Shown here in pieces: positions 61,739-64,000 of a DNA stretch of 64,000 bases. Every line of letters begins with the position of its first letter. Position 1 is the stretch's first letter. A model generated the notes under the pieces. It did no database searches. It was not told the origin of the DNA and worked only from the letters and a program-made list of their open reading frames with translations. The stretch comes from Akkermansia muciniphila (lineage in GTDB: Bacteria; Verrucomicrobiota; Verrucomicrobiia; Verrucomicrobiales; Akkermansiaceae), in contig CAMCIC010000007.1 of NCBI GenBank assembly GCA_945874895.1, forward strand, positions 97,354 through 161,353. The letters are read 5' to 3'. The translations under genes were made by a program, and so were the position numbers.

Positions 61739-63787
61739 TCAGAAAAAATACGTCAAGCGCATGCGGATCATGCGTGGTTCAGCGGGATGGTAGTGGATGT
61801 CATCCACAGCCGAAACTTCGCCGGATAGTTGTGAGGTGTAGTAGTATTCGATGTCGTTGTCGTCGCGGTCGAGCAGGTTCATGCATTGCAGGGCGACTTC
61901 CCAATCCTTCGTGCGGTAGCCGACTTGGGCATTAACGGTGAAAACATCGCGACCTTCGATTTCCCCGGTTTCCTCCAGAGCACGTCCCAGAAAACTCCGG
62001 ATCCGCAAGCTACCGAAGTATCCTTCTTGCCGGCCCAGAGAGATCCCGCCACTGAACATCACGGGGATGCTGTTGGGGATTCTATCGGAGTCACCTTGGT
62101 CGCGGAAACGCGCGTGAGTCAGCGCCATTTCGCCATCCAGCGCGAACCAGTCGCTGGGCCGCCAGTAATTCGACCACTCCAGACCGAGGCGACGCGATGC
62201 TGGACCGGCTTCGTTGGTTCCCGCATCGCCCACATAGACCAGTTCACTGTCGCTATCCAACCACCAGAAGCTCAGGGTGGAAGTCAATTCCGGCACGATT
62301 TGCGAGCGCAGTCCCAGTTCTCCGCCGATGGTGCGTACGAGTGGGTCTACGGCAGGAAGTGGATCGCCTGAGACGGGATCGATCGTATTGTTCACACCGC
62401 GTGCGTCATTGCTGTGAAAGCCAGTGCCGAGGTTCAGGTAAAGTTCGGTTTCTTGCCATGGGCCAAAAATGGCGCTGATCTTGGGACTCACGATACCATC
62501 CCACTCGCTCCCGCTGTTCGCCGGGATGTCACTGTCTACATCGAAGTGATAAGCATCGGCGCGGATGCCGGCCACCGAACGAAACCAAGATGACCAGCGC
62601 ACGGTATTTTCCGCGAACACACCGTAACTCGATTCGTATATGTCATCTACGCGCACGGTATCGAGCCGCTGGCGGCGTTGGGTTTTGTAAAGTCCGATAT
62701 CATCGATCACATCATGTCTCGTTTGAAAGCCTAACGAGAATTCCGCCTCACGCCCCATGAAATGGCGGTCCTGCCACTCACGCACCAGTTCGCCACCATA
62801 GATCATGCGCTGTTCCTGTTGCTGGAACTGATCGCCGCGCCCAGCATCATCAAGAAAATAGGTAAAGTTGGAGAACAAATCGAGGTCATAGGCCACGGCG
62901 TAGGCATTGGCCGTCGTCACTTCAGAACCATTCGTATTTTTCCAATCCAACTGCAAACTAGAACGATGACTTTCGCCGCCGGTGGTGTCATCGAGATTGC
63001 CAAAACGATCGATCAGTCCGGACTGCACGGCACGTTTGGCAATTTGATCCGAAGAATCCCATTCTCCCCCGTAGCCCATGGCGGTAACGGAGAGATGATT
63101 GTCGTCATCGCCGAGAAAATAGCGTGCAAAGCCATTCCACCGCTGGAAATTTTCCTCGCGTTGCCAGGGCCCGTCATACGTGTTCCACTCGCCACCTAGT
63201 GTCAGCACGCCCTTGCCCACGTCAAAACTGTCGGCAATCAGGGTGCGGTAGTAATCGTATTCCCCCACCTCCACCGTCGCGATGCCACGCGGCAGTCGAT
63301 CCCACAAAACAAAATCCGCACTGCCCGCTGAGGAGAGGTCGCCTTGACGCGCCGAATAGGTGCCTTTGGTGTAGTCGATCGATTTTACCAATTCTGGCAC
63401 CAAGCCATTGAGATCAGCATAGCCCTGACCGTGAGCATGACTTTTCATGTTCATCGGCATGTGATCGACGCTGACCGCGAAGTCCGTACCGTGATCTAGA
63501 TTGAATCCACGCATAAAATACTGTGTCGCCTTGCCACCTCCCGCGTGTTGAGTGGTGATCATGCCGGGCACGATTTCGAGAATCTCGCTGCGCCTCATCA
63601 GCGGACGCTCGGAAATTTCCTTGGCATCGGCGTGTCCCTCGGATGAGGTAGCGGCTTGATCTAACAATTTTTGGGCTTTTCCTGTGACCACCACTCCCTC
63701 CAACACTTCTGTTTCATGGGCGAAGGCATGTGACGAACTTAGCAGACAAAGCATGCCTAAAATACCAGGGATCGCTGAATGATTCAT
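61739..63787 (-). CDS. TonB-dependent receptor, substrate unknown
   Basis: The 682-residue protein has a signal peptide (MNHSAIPGILGMLCLLSSSH, cleavage after AFA), a TonB-box-like LEGVVVTGKAQ, a plug (RRSEILEIVPGMITTQHAGG, ATQYFMRGFNLDHGTDFAVS, MKSHAHGQGYADLNGLVPEL) and a barrel ending in LRLTYFF. The His-rich plug motif SHAHGQGYADLN marks a receptor group common in Proteobacteria whose ligand is not established. No Fur-like palindrome like that at 11.7 kb was found upstream. The start at 63787 is set by the signal peptide; an ATG 16 codons upstream is in frame. Confidence 0.88.
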   Translation of the reverse strand: MNHSAIPGILGMLCLLSSSHAFAHETEVLEGVVVTGKAQKLLDQAATSSEGHADAKEISERPLMRRSEILEIVPGMITTQHAGGGKATQYFMRGFNLDHGTDFAVSVDHMPMNMKSHAHGQGYADLNGLVPELVKSIDYTKGTYSARQGDLSSAGSADFVLWDRLPRGIATVEVGEYDYYRTLIADSFDVGKGVLTLGGEWNTYDGPWQREENFQRWNGFARYFLGDDDNHLSVTAMGYGGEWDSSDQIAKRAVQSGLIDRFGNLDDTTGGESHRSSLQLDWKNTNGSEVTTANAYAVAYDLDLFSNFTYFLDDAGRGDQFQQQEQRMIYGGELVREWQDRHFMGREAEFSLGFQTRHDVIDDIGLYKTQRRQRLDTVRVDDIYESSYGVFAENTVRWSSWFRSVAGIRADAYHFDVDSDIPANSGSEWDGIVSPKISAIFGPWQETELYLNLGTGFHSNDARGVNNTIDPVSGDPLPAVDPLVRTIGGELGLRSQIVPELTSTLSFWWLDSDSELVYVGDAGTNEAGPASRRLGLEWSNYWRPSDWFALDGEMALTHARFRDQGDSDRIPNSIPVMFSGGISLGRQEGYFGSLRIRSFLGRALEETGEIEGRDVFTVNAQVGYRTKDWEVALQCMNLLDRDDNDIEYYYTSQLSGEVSAVDDIHYHPAEPRMIRMRLTYFF

Positions 63788-63933
63788 ATCAGCCTCTAGC
63801 TTGCCAGTGATGAATGATCTTTCAAGCAAAATCACTCGCTCGAAATTGATTCGTGTTGCCTCATTGAAGCGGACACCGAAAATATTACTGAGAGCGAATG
63901 GGAGAGTGCCGTTGCCTCATAAAAGGAGACACC

Positions 63934-64000
63934 ATGGCGCCAGCCATGAGTATGAGTGAAAAAAGCACCGACGAATACACAAAGAAGATGCGCGCAAGGT
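63934..64000 (+). CDS. start of a gene cut by the window end
   Basis: An ATG at 63934 follows a good Shine-Dalgarno sequence (AAAAGGAG, ending 6 bases upstream) and opens MAPAMSMSEKSTDEYTKKMR. The charged start is reminiscent of the N-terminus of integrase-core transposases found in this phylum, but 22 residues are too few to decide. Confidence 0.5.
   Translation, partial: MAPAMSMSEKSTDEYTKKMRAR

Overview
The window looks like a chromosome segment of a Verrucomicrobiota bacterium. This is inferred from protein families and not from a marker search. The clues are a DUF1501 protein, an SHD1-CAP secreted protein, HlyD/ABC exporters, two TonB-dependent receptors (so a Gram-negative envelope), a KsgA-NUDIX fusion, and short palindromic repeats of the kind common in Planctomycetes and Verrucomicrobia. 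Genes are dense, no rRNA is present, and five tRNA-type signals were examined, of which four are real tRNAs (Trp, Thr, Phe, Arg).

Layout. 0-14 kb: envelope and housekeeping genes (DUF1501 tail, a DevCAB-like exporter, a pseudoprotease lipoprotein, EcsC-like protein, ribF, a stand-alone EboD-like sugar phosphate cyclase, an ECF sigma factor, mutL, a LysM lipoprotein, and a FecA-like TonB receptor behind a perfect Fur-like palindrome). 14-27 kb, minus strand: the classic block tRNA-Thr, tuf, tRNA-Trp, secE, nusG, rplK-A-J-L, rpoB, rpoC. 27-39 kb: TIM-barrel isomerase, HU, an LptF/G permease, a RimB-like protease next to rimK, enolase, a small basic DNA-binding protein, a KsgA-NUDIX fusion, phosphofructokinase and pyruvate kinase. 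39-46 kb: ygfZ, then a sugar catabolic cluster with a divergent GntR regulator. 46-51 kb: YmdB-type phosphodiesterase, miaA, a CAP protein, an esterase and a glycosylase-like protein.

51-58 kb is an accessory island ending at tRNA-Arg(ACG), next to an integrase gene broken by one amber stop. It holds a phage capsid fragment, an AbiEi antitoxin with a truncated AbiEii toxin, a holin-like fragment fused to a duplicated integrase segment, two cassette-like membrane-protein genes each ending in a 147-bp repeat with an attC-like palindrome, and the 3' remnant of a group II intron. Inside the island is the most striking gene of the window: a signal peptide, then an almost perfect animal-type ubiquitin, then an autotransporter beta-barrel. 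All seven ubiquitin lysines are kept but the C-terminal RGG is lost, so the predicted product is a surface-displayed ubiquitin that cannot be conjugated through its own tail.

58-64 kb: an L,D-transpeptidase, ribBA, about 600 bp of REP-like hairpins, truA, a second TonB receptor and the first codons of a further gene.

The sugar cluster (40.1-45.8 kb) reads as an L-galactose route: mutarotase, L-galactose dehydrogenase-like aldo/keto reductase, L-galactonate 5-dehydrogenase-like enzyme and tagaturonate epimerase, feeding D-fructuronate into hexuronate catabolism. This is inferred from family membership and gene order.
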